64,000 nucleotides of DNA, from contig NZ_CP036175.1 of assembly GCF_003261575.2 (NCBI RefSeq), positions 2,852,001 through 2,916,000 on the forward strand, written 5' to 3'. This DNA comes from Klebsiella huaxiensis. Lineage in GTDB: Bacteria; Pseudomonadota; Gammaproteobacteria; Enterobacterales; Enterobacteriaceae. Positions within the stretch are counted from its first letter, which is position 1, and every line of letters begins with the position of its first letter. Under the pieces are notes generated by a model. That model saw only the letters and a list, made by a program, of their open reading frames with translations, was not told where the DNA came from and did no database searches. This document shows positions 25,320-33,451 of this stretch, piece by piece. A program made the position numbers and the translations under genes.

Positions 25320-26437
25320 GTTTCGACGAGCAGTTAATTCGCTGGCGGCGCGAGCTGCACCAGTACCCGGAACTGTCGTTGCAGGAGGTTGATACCACCG
25401 CACGTATTCGTGACTGGTTGCAGAGCGGCGGCATTAGCTTACTGCCTTATGACCTGAAAACCGGCGCGGTGGCGGAAGTCGGCTCCGGTGATAAAGTGAT
25501 AGCCCTGCGAGCCGATATCGACGCGCTGCCCATCGAAGAGGCAACCAGCGTACCGTTTCGCTCGCAAAATGCCGGGGTGATGCACGCCTGCGGACATGAT
25601 ATTCACACCAGCGTCATTCTTGGCGCAGCCCTTTTGCTTAAACAACGCGAAGCGCAGCTTGCGGGGCGGGTACGTATTCTGTTCCAGCCTGCGGAGGAGA
25701 GTTTCGGCGGGGCCAAAACCCTGATTCGCGCCGGCGTGCTGGAGGGGGTTTCCGCCATTTTCGGTATGCATAATGAGCCGGGCCTGCCGGTCGGTGAGTT
25801 CGCCACTCGCGGTGGCGCGTTTTACGCCAACGTCGATCGTTTTGTCTTTAAGGTGACCGGTAAAGGTGCGCACGCCGCGCGGCCTCATGAGGGTAAAGAC
25901 GCTATTCTGCTGGCCAGTCAGCTGGTAACCCTGTTGCAAAGCGTCGCCAGCCGCGAAGTGAATACCCTTGATTCCGTGGTGCTTAGCGTGACGCGCATTC
26001 AGGGTGGCAATACCTGGAACGTTCTGCCGGAAAGCGTCGAGCTGGAAGGAACGCTGCGCACCCACAGCAGCGAAGTTCAACAGCGGGTAAAAGCCCGGGT
26101 TAGCGAAATTGCCGCCGGGTTCGCCAGCGCCTTCGGCGCGCAGATCGATGTGTTCTGGTATGCCGGGCCAACCGCCCTGGTGAACGACGAACGCTGGGCT
26201 GCCTTTGCCAGCGACGTGGCCTATAAATCCGGCTACCGCACGCACCATGCGGATTTACACCTCGGCGGTGAAGATTTTGCCGTTTATCTCCAGCATATTC
26301 CCGGCGCGTTCGTCAGCATCGGCAGCGCCAGCGAATTTGGTCTCCACCATCCAGCGTTTAATCCGGATGAGCGTTTAATTGCCCCGGCGGCGCACTATTT
26401 TGCCAGCCTGGCGGAACAGGCACTTCAACAACTGTAG
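25316..26437 (+). CDS. M20D amidohydrolase / N-acyl amino acid deacylase (ScmP/YxeP-like)
   Basis: Encodes 373 residues of the M20 dipeptidase/aminoacylase family. The dinuclear metal site includes HACGHDIHTSV (about 90-100) and the catalytic QPAEESFGGA (about 126-135), with the dimerisation-domain motif GKGAHAARPHEG. It resembles hippurate hydrolase and the B. subtilis deacetylases SndA and YxeP, which remove the acetyl group from N-acetylcysteine derivatives. It overlaps the upstream LLM gene by 4 bp and precedes a second LLM gene by 24 bp. Confidence 0.86.
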   Translation: MSFDEQLIRWRRELHQYPELSLQEVDTTARIRDWLQSGGISLLPYDLKTGAVAEVGSGDKVIALRADIDALPIEEATSVPFRSQNAGVMHACGHDIHTSVILGAALLLKQREAQLAGRVRILFQPAEESFGGAKTLIRAGVLEGVSAIFGMHNEPGLPVGEFATRGGAFYANVDRFVFKVTGKGAHAARPHEGKDAILLASQLVTLLQSVASREVNTLDSVVLSVTRIQGGNTWNVLPESVELEGTLRTHSSEVQQRVKARVSEIAAGFASAFGAQIDVFWYAGPTALVNDERWAAFASDVAYKSGYRTHHADLHLGGEDFAVYLQHIPGAFVSIGSASEFGLHHPAFNPDERLIAPAAHYFASLAEQALQQL

Positions 26438-26461
26438 ATTTTGACAAGGGAAGGGTTAACG

Positions 26462-27778
26462 ATGTCTGAACAACGGCAACTGCGTATTGGCACCATATTA
26501 CATGGCGCATCGGGAAATATGTCGGCCTGGCGTCATCCGGCTGCGCTAGCGGACGCCAGTATTAATTTCGATTTTGTTAAACAGACGGCGCTAAAAGCGG
26601 AAGAGGGCAAGCTCGACTTTATTTTTGTTGCCGATGGTTTATATATTAATGAAAAATCGATCCCACATTTTTTAAATCGCTTCGAACCGCTGACGGTATT
26701 ATCCACCCTGGCGGCGGTGACTTCGCATTTAGGCCTGGTTGGTACTCTGTCGACTTCCTACAGCGAACCCTTTACCACCGCGCGCCAGTTTGCCAGTCTC
26801 GACCACCTGAGCGGCGGTCGCGCGGGCTGGAACGTGGTGACCTCGCCGCTGGAAGGCTCGGCGAAAAACTTCTCCCGAGCGCAGCACCCGGACCACGCGC
26901 TACGTTATCGCATCGCCGACGAATATTTACAGGTGGTGAAAGGGTTGTGGGACTCCTGGGAGCAGGACGCTTTCGTGCGCAATAAACAGAGCGGACAGTT
27001 CTTTGATAAAAGTAAACTGCACACGCTTAACCATCACGGCGATTTCTTTAAAGTCGCCGGGCCGCTGAATATTTCTCGAACTCCACAGGGGCGTCCGATT
27101 ATATTTCAGGCGGGTGCGTCCGATGACGGTAAAAAGCTGGCAGCGACCCATGCTGATGCAATATTTACTCATCAGGAATCGCTGGCGGAAGCGCAGGCTT
27201 TTTATCGTGATGTGAAAAGCCAACTCGCAGCTCATGGTCGTCATGATAATACGCTACATATTTTCCAGGGCGTCAGCGTGATCGTTGGCGATAGCGCCGA
27301 CGATGTAGAGCAGCAATATCAAACTACCGCCGCGCTGGTATCGATTGACGATGCGCTGAATTATCTCGGTCGCTATTTCGAGCACCACGATTTTGCTCAG
27401 TATCCGCTGGATGAACCCTTCCCGGATATTGGCGATCTCGGACAGAACAGCTTTCGCAGCACGACCGATGAGATTAAACGCAACGCCCGCGAAAGAAGCC
27501 TGACGCTGCGTCAGGTCGCGCTGGAGGCAGCCAGCCCGCGCCCGCGTTTCGCCGGGACCGCCGAAGAGGTGGCCGATGGTTTGCAGCAGTGGTTTGAACA
27601 ACGTGCGGCGGACGGCTTCATTATTCAGGGCGGCACGCCGGATACCTTCCCGCGCTTTGTGGATCAGGTGATACCGATTCTTCAGCAGCGCGGATTATTT
27701 CGCCACGACTATCCCGGCACCACGTTGCGCGAAAGCTTAGGGCTGGCAGAGCCCGCTAATCAATTCCAAAAACAATAA
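26462..27778 (+). CDS. NtaA/SnaA/ScmK-family FMN-dependent monooxygenase
   Basis: Encodes 438 residues from ATG 26462, preceded by AAGGGAAGGG; an in-frame upstream ATG lacks such a site. It belongs to the nitrilotriacetate/dibenzothiophene-sulfone monooxygenase branch of the luciferase fold: GKLDFIFVADGLYI, LDHLSGGRAGWNVVTSPLEG and PIIFQAGASDDGKKLAATHA are typical. B. subtilis YtnJ and YxeK (ScmK) of this branch split N-acetyl-S-(2-succino)cysteine. An FMN reductase is needed; none is in this operon. Confidence 0.87.
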   Translation: MSEQRQLRIGTILHGASGNMSAWRHPAALADASINFDFVKQTALKAEEGKLDFIFVADGLYINEKSIPHFLNRFEPLTVLSTLAAVTSHLGLVGTLSTSYSEPFTTARQFASLDHLSGGRAGWNVVTSPLEGSAKNFSRAQHPDHALRYRIADEYLQVVKGLWDSWEQDAFVRNKQSGQFFDKSKLHTLNHHGDFFKVAGPLNISRTPQGRPIIFQAGASDDGKKLAATHADAIFTHQESLAEAQAFYRDVKSQLAAHGRHDNTLHIFQGVSVIVGDSADDVEQQYQTTAALVSIDDALNYLGRYFEHHDFAQYPLDEPFPDIGDLGQNSFRSTTDEIKRNARERSLTLRQVALEAASPRPRFAGTAEEVADGLQQWFEQRAADGFIIQGGTPDTFPRFVDQVIPILQQRGLFRHDYPGTTLRESLGLAEPANQFQKQ

Positions 27779-27793
27779 TAGAGAACAGTCGCT

Positions 27794-28735
27794 ATGCAGA
27801 AAACGCAGAGAAAATCGCTACTACTGGCGCTTGCCCTGGCCGTCAGCGCCTCATCCTGGGCGCAAGATGTGAATATCAACGGCACCGGCGTGAGCCTTGA
27901 AGCCAATAAAACGCCGATTCATACGGCGAAAAATCCGCAGGCTATCGCCGGGTTACCCAAGGATCTTCACCTTGCCGTGCCGGGCAAACTGACCGTCGCG
28001 GTGGCGGCGCTGAACTCGCCGCCGTTGACCGTGTTCTCCGACGATAATAAAACCCTGCTCGGCAGTGAGGTGGACATCGCCCGCCTGGTGGCCGATAGCC
28101 TCGGACTGGAGCTGAACGTTATACCGACTTCATGGGAAGACTGGCCGCTTGGCGTCGCCTCCGGAAAGTATGACGCTGCGGTCAGCAATATAACCGTGAC
28201 TAAAGAGCGTAAAGAGAAGTTCGACTTTGCCACCTATCGCAAAGATTCGCTGGGTTTCTACGTCAAGAGCACCAGCCCGCTGAACAAAATTGAAAAAGCA
28301 GAGGATATTGCCGGACTACGGATCATCGTCGGATCTGGCACCAATCAGGAGGCGATCCTGCTGGCGTGGAATGCGGAAAACGTCAAGAAGGGATTGAAGC
28401 CGTTTACTCCGGTGTATACCAAAGATGACGCCGCCCAGACTTTGGCGCTGCAATCCGGGCGCGCTGATGCCTTCTTTGGCCCCAATGTCATTGGCGCGTG
28501 GAAAGCGGCGCTGACCGGCAAAACCAAACTGGTGGGCAGCGTTGACGGCGGCTGGCCGAAGGCGGCGCATATTGCGGTGACGGTTAAAAAAGGCAGTGGC
28601 CTGGTTGAGCCGGTACAGACGGCGCTGAACGGCGCTATCCAGCGCGGTGACTATGCCAAAGTGCTGAACCGCTGGGGCGAAGGGGTGGAGAGCATTCCAC
28701 AATCTGAAATTAACCCGGCCGGACTTGGCGACTAA
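27794..28735 (+). CDS. Amino-acid ABC transporter substrate-binding protein 1
   Basis: Encodes 313 residues with a signal peptide (about 1-23, SSWA-QD), so periplasmic. The type-3 solute-binding fold shows GSEVDIARLVADSLGLELN, TSWEDWPLGVASGKYDAA and KEKFDFATYRKDSLG. The second binding protein of the operon (30952-31845) is clearly related, sharing the SWEDWPLG-like and KEKFDFATYR blocks. Two receptors feeding one permease suggest two related ligands. A 15-bp gap follows the monooxygenase gene. Confidence 0.88.
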   Translation: MQKTQRKSLLLALALAVSASSWAQDVNINGTGVSLEANKTPIHTAKNPQAIAGLPKDLHLAVPGKLTVAVAALNSPPLTVFSDDNKTLLGSEVDIARLVADSLGLELNVIPTSWEDWPLGVASGKYDAAVSNITVTKERKEKFDFATYRKDSLGFYVKSTSPLNKIEKAEDIAGLRIIVGSGTNQEAILLAWNAENVKKGLKPFTPVYTKDDAAQTLALQSGRADAFFGPNVIGAWKAALTGKTKLVGSVDGGWPKAAHIAVTVKKGSGLVEPVQTALNGAIQRGDYAKVLNRWGEGVESIPQSEINPAGLGD

Positions 28736-28746
28736 CAGGAGGCGTA

Positions 28747-29256
28747 ATGAGCGATATCTTCCGCGATGTGTCTCCGGAAACGCCGGAGCTACAGCCGATA
28801 ATTGAGGGGCTGTTTGGCGAGTATGCTGCGCGATACGGCGACTATTTCTCCCGTGATGCCGAAATCGAGCTGACAGAATGGTATCTGGCGCCGCAGGGAC
28901 TATTTATTGTGCTGGAACGCGACGGAGAAATTATCGCTACCGGCGCGTATAAGCCAAAAGATGCCAGTACCGCAGAGATCAAACGGATCTGGACCCATCG
29001 TGGTCTGCGCCAGCAGGGACTGGCGGGGAAAGTTGTGCAAGAGCTGGAGCGCCGGGCGCTGCTTGCAGGCTATAGCCACATCTACCTGACCACCGGTTTT
29101 CGTCAGCCGGAAGCGGTACGGCTGTACCTGAGCCAGGGCTATGAGGCGCAGTTCGACCTCAATCGCGACCCGGAAGAGTACAGCCTGCCGCCGTTCGATG
29201 GTCGACTGCGATTCACGAAAGCGCTGGCGGTCAGCGCGCTAAGCCAGAGCGCTTAA
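28747..29256 (+). CDS. GNAT-family acetyltransferase (SnaB-like)
   Basis: Encodes 169 residues. Acetyl-CoA motif: EIKRIWTHRGLRQQGLAGKV (split around residues 77-96), then YLTTGFRQPEAVRLYLSQGY. It is embedded between a binding protein and the permease of the same operon. In B. subtilis, SnaA and SnaB N-acetylate S-(2-succino)cysteine before the monooxygenase acts. The matching set of acetyltransferase, monooxygenase and deacetylase here supports the same logic. Direct substrate evidence is lacking. Confidence 0.84.
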   Translation: MSDIFRDVSPETPELQPIIEGLFGEYAARYGDYFSRDAEIELTEWYLAPQGLFIVLERDGEIIATGAYKPKDASTAEIKRIWTHRGLRQQGLAGKVVQELERRALLAGYSHIYLTTGFRQPEAVRLYLSQGYEAQFDLNRDPEEYSLPPFDGRLRFTKALAVSALSQSA

Positions 29257-29265
29257 GGAGCCAAT

Positions 29266-30192
29266 ATGCATACCCCGGAAACGATTAAGGTTGTCCCCGC
29301 ACGCTATCCGCTGCGGGCGGTTGGCGCGGTGCTGGCGTTGCTGGCGCTGGCAGTGGTCATTCAGTCCGTTGCTTTTAACCCGCGCTGGGAGTGGGGCGTC
29401 TTTGCCCGCTGGTTCTTTGACCCGGTGATCCTTGAAGGGTTGGGGCAGACGCTGTTGCTGACTTTACTCGGTACGGTGCTGAGCGTGATTTTAGGCGGAC
29501 TGCTGGCGCTGGCCCGACTCTCCAGTTCATGGCTGCTGAGCAGCCTCGCCTGGGGTTATATCTGGCTGTTCCGCTCGCTGCCGCTGATCGTGGTGCTGAT
29601 TATTCTCTACAACTTCTCTTATCTCTACGACACGCTGTCGATTGGCATTCCATTCACCGGCATTAGCTGGGCCAACTTTGAAACCATCAACGTACTGGGG
29701 CAGTTTTCTACCGCCGTGGTTGGGCTCACGCTGGTACAAAGCGCTTACACCGCCGAAATTATCCGCGGTGGCTTCCTTGGCGTCGATCACGGTCAGTATG
29801 AAGCTGCGGCGGCGCTGGGGCTTCCGGCCAGCCGTCGCACCCTGCGCATTATTCTGCCGCAGGCGCTGCGCACTATTTTACCGGCCGGTTTTAACGAAAT
29901 TATCAGCCTTGCGAAAGGAACGGCGATGGTCTACGTGCTGGCGATGCCGGAGCTGTTCTACACCATCCAGATGATCTACAACCGCACTCAGGAAGTGATC
30001 CCGCTGCTGATGGTTGGGGCCGCCTGGTATCTGGTGATCACCAGCGTGCTGTCGCTTATTCAGTATCTGGTCGAACGCGGCCTGGCGCGCAGCGAACGCC
30101 GTTCGGCGGTCAATAGTGCACGCAGCAGTCGTCGCGTTGAACTCGTTCGTCGCCCACAACCACAGGAGCCCGTTCATGCCCAACTCTCATAA
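29266..30192 (+). CDS. Amino-acid ABC transporter permease
   Basis: Encodes 308 residues of the HisM/GlnP family with five to six helices. The EAA coupling loop is YEAAAALGLPASRRTLRIIL (around 182-201). The N-terminal helix ALLALAVVIQSVAF precedes the conserved core GLGQTLLLTLLGTVLSVILG. A 40-residue basic tail extends past the core. The ATPase start lies within the last 17 bases, indicating translational coupling. Confidence 0.9.
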   Translation: MHTPETIKVVPARYPLRAVGAVLALLALAVVIQSVAFNPRWEWGVFARWFFDPVILEGLGQTLLLTLLGTVLSVILGGLLALARLSSSWLLSSLAWGYIWLFRSLPLIVVLIILYNFSYLYDTLSIGIPFTGISWANFETINVLGQFSTAVVGLTLVQSAYTAEIIRGGFLGVDHGQYEAAAALGLPASRRTLRIILPQALRTILPAGFNEIISLAKGTAMVYVLAMPELFYTIQMIYNRTQEVIPLLMVGAAWYLVITSVLSLIQYLVERGLARSERRSAVNSARSSRRVELVRRPQPQEPVHAQLS

Positions 30193-30955
30193 TGGTCATA
30201 TTTCCATTACCGGCGTCAGCAAATATTTCGGTCGCCATAAAGCGCTTGATGACGTGTCGCTGGAAATTGAACCCGGCACGGTCACGGTGATCCTTGGGCC
30301 ATCCGGTTCGGGAAAATCGACGCTGCTGCGGGCAATTAACCATCTCGAGCGCGTTGATGAAGGCTTTATCCAGATTGATGGCGACTATATTGGCTACCGA
30401 CGTAAAGGCGATAAGCTGTATGAATTGAAAGAGAAAGATATCCTTCGTCAGCGGGTTAACGTCGGCTATGTGTTTCAGAACTTCAATCTGTTCCCGCACC
30501 TGACGGTGCTGGAAAACCTGATTGAAGCGCCCATCGCCCATAAACAGGTAACCCGCAAAGAGGCCATTGAACGCGCCTATGAACTGCTTGATGTCGTTGG
30601 GCTGCGTAATAAAGCCGACGCCTGGTCGCGGCACCTTTCCGGCGGTCAGCAGCAGCGCATTGCTATTGCCAGGGCGCTGGCGCTTAACCCACGAGTCATT
30701 TTGTTTGATGAACCGACCTCCGCGCTTGACCCGGAGCTGGTGGGCGAAGTGCTGGATGTGATTAAAAAACTGGCGCGCTCCGGTACCACTCTTGTTGTGG
30801 TGACCCATGAAATCGGCTTTGCCAAAGAAGTGGCGGATCAGGTGGTGTTTATGGTCGACGGTAAGATTGTCGAGCAGGGCAGCAGCGATGAGGTGCTCAA
30901 CCATCCGCAGCATCAGCGCACGCGGCAATTTTTATCGAGGGTACTACCGGCATGA
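30176..30955 (+). CDS. Amino-acid ABC transporter ATP-binding protein
   Basis: Encodes 259 residues from ATG 30176 (CAGGAG 7 bases upstream, inside the permease 3' end). It belongs to the GlnQ/HisP family: Walker A GPSGSGKST, signature LSGGQQQRIAIARAL, Walker B VILFDEPTSALDPE and H-loop VVTHEIGFAKEVAD. A HisP-like insertion DYIGYRRKGDKLYELKEKD follows the first strand region. It overlaps the second binding-protein gene by 4 bp (ATGA). Confidence 0.92.
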   Translation: MPNSHNGHISITGVSKYFGRHKALDDVSLEIEPGTVTVILGPSGSGKSTLLRAINHLERVDEGFIQIDGDYIGYRRKGDKLYELKEKDILRQRVNVGYVFQNFNLFPHLTVLENLIEAPIAHKQVTRKEAIERAYELLDVVGLRNKADAWSRHLSGGQQQRIAIARALALNPRVILFDEPTSALDPELVGEVLDVIKKLARSGTTLVVVTHEIGFAKEVADQVVFMVDGKIVEQGSSDEVLNHPQHQRTRQFLSRVLPA

Positions 30956-31845
30956 GAAATGGATTTTTTGCCCTGACACTATTCACCCTGTCTGCTGGTA
31001 CGCAGGCGGCAATCGACCTGCGCGCCAATGAGCAGCCGCTGTCGGTGACGCGCGATGAACAGGCAATCGCGAAGATCCCGGTAAACTATCGGTTCGTTGA
31101 ACCTGGAACGTTGACGGTCGCTATTTCAGCGCTCAATTCGCCGCCTCTGGCGCTGCTGGCCAGCGATAATCGCACGCGTATCGGTAGCGATCCGGACATC
31201 GCCAGGCTACTGGCCGGAAGTCTTGGGCTAAAGCTGAAGCTGGTTCCCACGGCCTGGGAGGACTGGCCGCTGGGGATTACCTCCGGGCGCTATGATGTGG
31301 CGCTGGTCAATATTGCGGTGACCGAGCTGCGTAAAGAGAAGTTTGATTTCGCCACCTACCGCGTCGACTCGCTGGCGTTTTCCGTGAAATCCACCAGCGA
31401 TATCGCCCGTGTATACGGTCCGGCGGATCTTTCCGGCAAAAAGGTGATTGTCGGTTCCGGGACCAATCAAGAGCGGATTCTGCTTGGCTGGAATATCGAA
31501 AACGAAGCCGCCGGGCGCAAACCGGCTCTGCCCATTTATCTGACCGATGACGCTTCCGGCAACCTTTATATTCAGTCCGGGCGGGCCGATGTGTTCTTTG
31601 GTCCTCAGTCGGTGGCGGCTTATAAAGCGGCGTTAAGCGGCAAAACCAAGGTTGTGGGGCTCGGGCCGAAAAAAGCGTACGTCGCCACTACCACCAAAAA
31701 AGGCAATGGACTGGTCTTTGCGCTTCAGGCCGCGCTGGATGGCGCAATTGCTCGCGGGGAGTATCAAAAGGTGCTGGCGCGCTGGGGCGAGCAGGGCGAA
31801 GAGGTATCGCAATCAGAGGTCAATCCACCGGGGATAACCTATTAA
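30952..31845 (+). CDS. Amino-acid ABC transporter substrate-binding protein 2
   Basis: Encodes 297 residues with a signal peptide (about 1-19, TQA-AID). It is paralogous to the product of 27794-28735: shared blocks include LTVAISALNSPPLALL, TAWEDWPLGITSGRYD and RKEKFDFATYR. The duplication is at opposite ends of the transporter genes, so it is probably old and both copies are kept for different ligands. It is the last gene of the operon; a strong hairpin lies 4 bp beyond its stop. Confidence 0.88.
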   Translation: MRNGFFALTLFTLSAGTQAAIDLRANEQPLSVTRDEQAIAKIPVNYRFVEPGTLTVAISALNSPPLALLASDNRTRIGSDPDIARLLAGSLGLKLKLVPTAWEDWPLGITSGRYDVALVNIAVTELRKEKFDFATYRVDSLAFSVKSTSDIARVYGPADLSGKKVIVGSGTNQERILLGWNIENEAAGRKPALPIYLTDDASGNLYIQSGRADVFFGPQSVAAYKAALSGKTKVVGLGPKKAYVATTTKKGNGLVFALQAALDGAIARGEYQKVLARWGEQGEEVSQSEVNPPGITY

Positions 31846-31884
31846 AAAACCGCTGTTTCGCAGGAGTGTGATGCGAAACAGCGG
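31845..31884 (-). terminator. Terminator between convergent operons
   Basis: Perfect 12-bp stem CCGCTGTTTCGC (31850-31861) / GCGAAACAGCGG (31873-31884) with an 11-nt loop. Six A residues on the low side become a T run for the minus-strand MFS gene that ends at 31911. It may also stop the plus-strand operon, helped by the small GGCGA-ATCC-TCGCC hairpin that follows. Confidence 0.85.
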
Positions 31885-31910
31885 AGGCGAATCCTCGCCA
31901 GAGTTTTAAA

Positions 31911-33221
31911 TCAAGCGGTGCGTGGTGTCAGGGTCAGGCGATCCAGTGGCCCGACGATAAACAGATAGGAGAACAGGCCCAGCACGCCCATGGAGCCGAC
32001 GTACAGGATGGCGTAATCAAACGAGTGGGTGTTGGCGAGGATCACTCCAATCACCAGCGGAGTGATAATGCTCGCCAGGTTACCGCACATGTTGAATACG
32101 CCGCCTGCGATCCCCAGCATCTCTTTCGGCGAGGTGTCGCTCAGTACGCACCAGCCAAGGTTGCCAAAGCCTTTGGCAAAGAACGCCAGGCTCATGGCGG
32201 CGATCACCACCACTTCTGAAGAGGTGTAATTGGCGACGACAATCACGCAGGAGAGCAGCATCCCGCAGATCACCGGCAGCTTGCGCGCGGTAGTCAGGCT
32301 GTAGCCGCGCTTCAGTAGCCAGTCCGAGAACACGCCGCCCAGCAGGCCGCCGATAAATCCGGCAATCGCCGGGATACTGGCGACGAACCCGACTTTCAGG
32401 ATTGACATACCTTTCGCCTGGTAGAGATAAGTCGGGAACCAGGTGAGGAAAAACCAGGTAATCGACGTGACGCAGAACTGACCGATATAAACCCCGATCA
32501 TCATGCGGTTAACGCAAACGCTTTTAATCTGCGCGAGGGTGAGTTTTTGTTGCGTTTTTTTGCTGCCTAATTCCGGCTCGCCGCCGCCTTCACGAATATA
32601 GTCGAGCTCCTGCTGGTTGATTTTAGGATGGTGAGATGGATCTCTTACTTTTGCCAGCCAGAATATCCCCAGCACGACGCCGATAGCGCCAATATAATAA
32701 AAGACATAGTGCCAGCTTAAATTATGCAAGATAATAGTCATCAGCGGCGTAATAATGCCCAGTGATATATACTGCGCGGCCTGATATACCGAGGTCACGA
32801 ATCCACGTTCTTTATTGGGGAACCACTGTACGCTTAAGCGACTGTTGGCGGGAAAGGCCGGGGCTTCGATGGCACCCATCATCAGGCGCAGAATAACCAG
32901 TACCACCAGCGGGCTGGCGAACATATAGATAGTGCCCTGGAACATGGTTACGACCGACCAGCCTATTAGCGCGCAGCCGTAAACCAGCCGCGAGCCATAT
33001 TTATCCAGCAGCCAGCCGCCGGGTATTTGCATGATGACGTAGGAAATACCAAATACCGAAAAAGCCAGACCCATCGCCTCCGGGTCAAAACCTAACTCTT
33101 TGCTCATAATTGGCGCGACGACGGACAGCGTTGCCCGGTCGGCATAATTAAATACGGTGGCCAGAAATAAAAATAATAATATACCGTAACGCACGTTGCT
33201 GCGTTTTATTTGCTGTTGCAT
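31911..33221 (-). CDS. MFS D-glucarate/galactarate-type transporter (GudP-like)
   Basis: Encodes 436 residues from ATG 33219-33221, 9 bases after AAGGAG; a further upstream reading lacks a ribosome site. It belongs to the anion:cation symporter (ACS) family with 12 helices. FNYADRATLSVVAPIMSKEL and IPGGWLLDKYGSRLVYGCAL are GudP/GarP-like. It is the second gene after the L-talarate/galactarate dehydratase, so it presumably imports an aldarate. A REP cluster separates it from that gene. Confidence 0.86.
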   Translation of the reverse strand: MQQQIKRSNVRYGILLFLFLATVFNYADRATLSVVAPIMSKELGFDPEAMGLAFSVFGISYVIMQIPGGWLLDKYGSRLVYGCALIGWSVVTMFQGTIYMFASPLVVLVILRLMMGAIEAPAFPANSRLSVQWFPNKERGFVTSVYQAAQYISLGIITPLMTIILHNLSWHYVFYYIGAIGVVLGIFWLAKVRDPSHHPKINQQELDYIREGGGEPELGSKKTQQKLTLAQIKSVCVNRMMIGVYIGQFCVTSITWFFLTWFPTYLYQAKGMSILKVGFVASIPAIAGFIGGLLGGVFSDWLLKRGYSLTTARKLPVICGMLLSCVIVVANYTSSEVVVIAAMSLAFFAKGFGNLGWCVLSDTSPKEMLGIAGGVFNMCGNLASIITPLVIGVILANTHSFDYAILYVGSMGVLGLFSYLFIVGPLDRLTLTPRTA

Positions 33222-33315
33222 TTTAATCAACTCCTTTGCAGGGTTGTGTATTGTGGGTACAGCCAAAAAAAGTTTTTCCCCGGCAGTGTGACGGGTTTTC
33301 AGTCGTCTGTGGCCC

Positions 33316-33445
33316 GGTAGCCCGGACAGATGCGCAGCATCGCCTCCGGGAAAATGTTGTTTTCTCCGGGGGGCGGCGCTTGACGCGCCTTGCCCGGGCT
33401 ACGGGCTTGTAGCCCGCACAAGGCGTTTACGCCGCCATTCGGGGA
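33316..33445. repeat. REP cluster (three palindromes)
   Basis: Three GTAGCCCGG-type units in alternating orientation at about 33316-33353, 33366-33402 and 33409-33445, between the dehydratase and transporter genes of one operon. REPs inside an operon commonly set different mRNA stabilities for the two genes. Confidence 0.85.
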
Positions 33446-33451
33446 AATCGA

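Noticed and set aside
25439..26248. 269-codon open frame antisense to the M20 deacylase gene.
   Set aside because: Shadow of a GC-rich real gene; no ribosome site, and the plus-strand frame has clear catalytic motifs.
30110..30928. 272-codon open frame antisense to the ABC ATPase gene.
   Set aside because: Opposite strand encodes intact Walker A, signature and Walker B motifs; the antisense product has no recognisable features.
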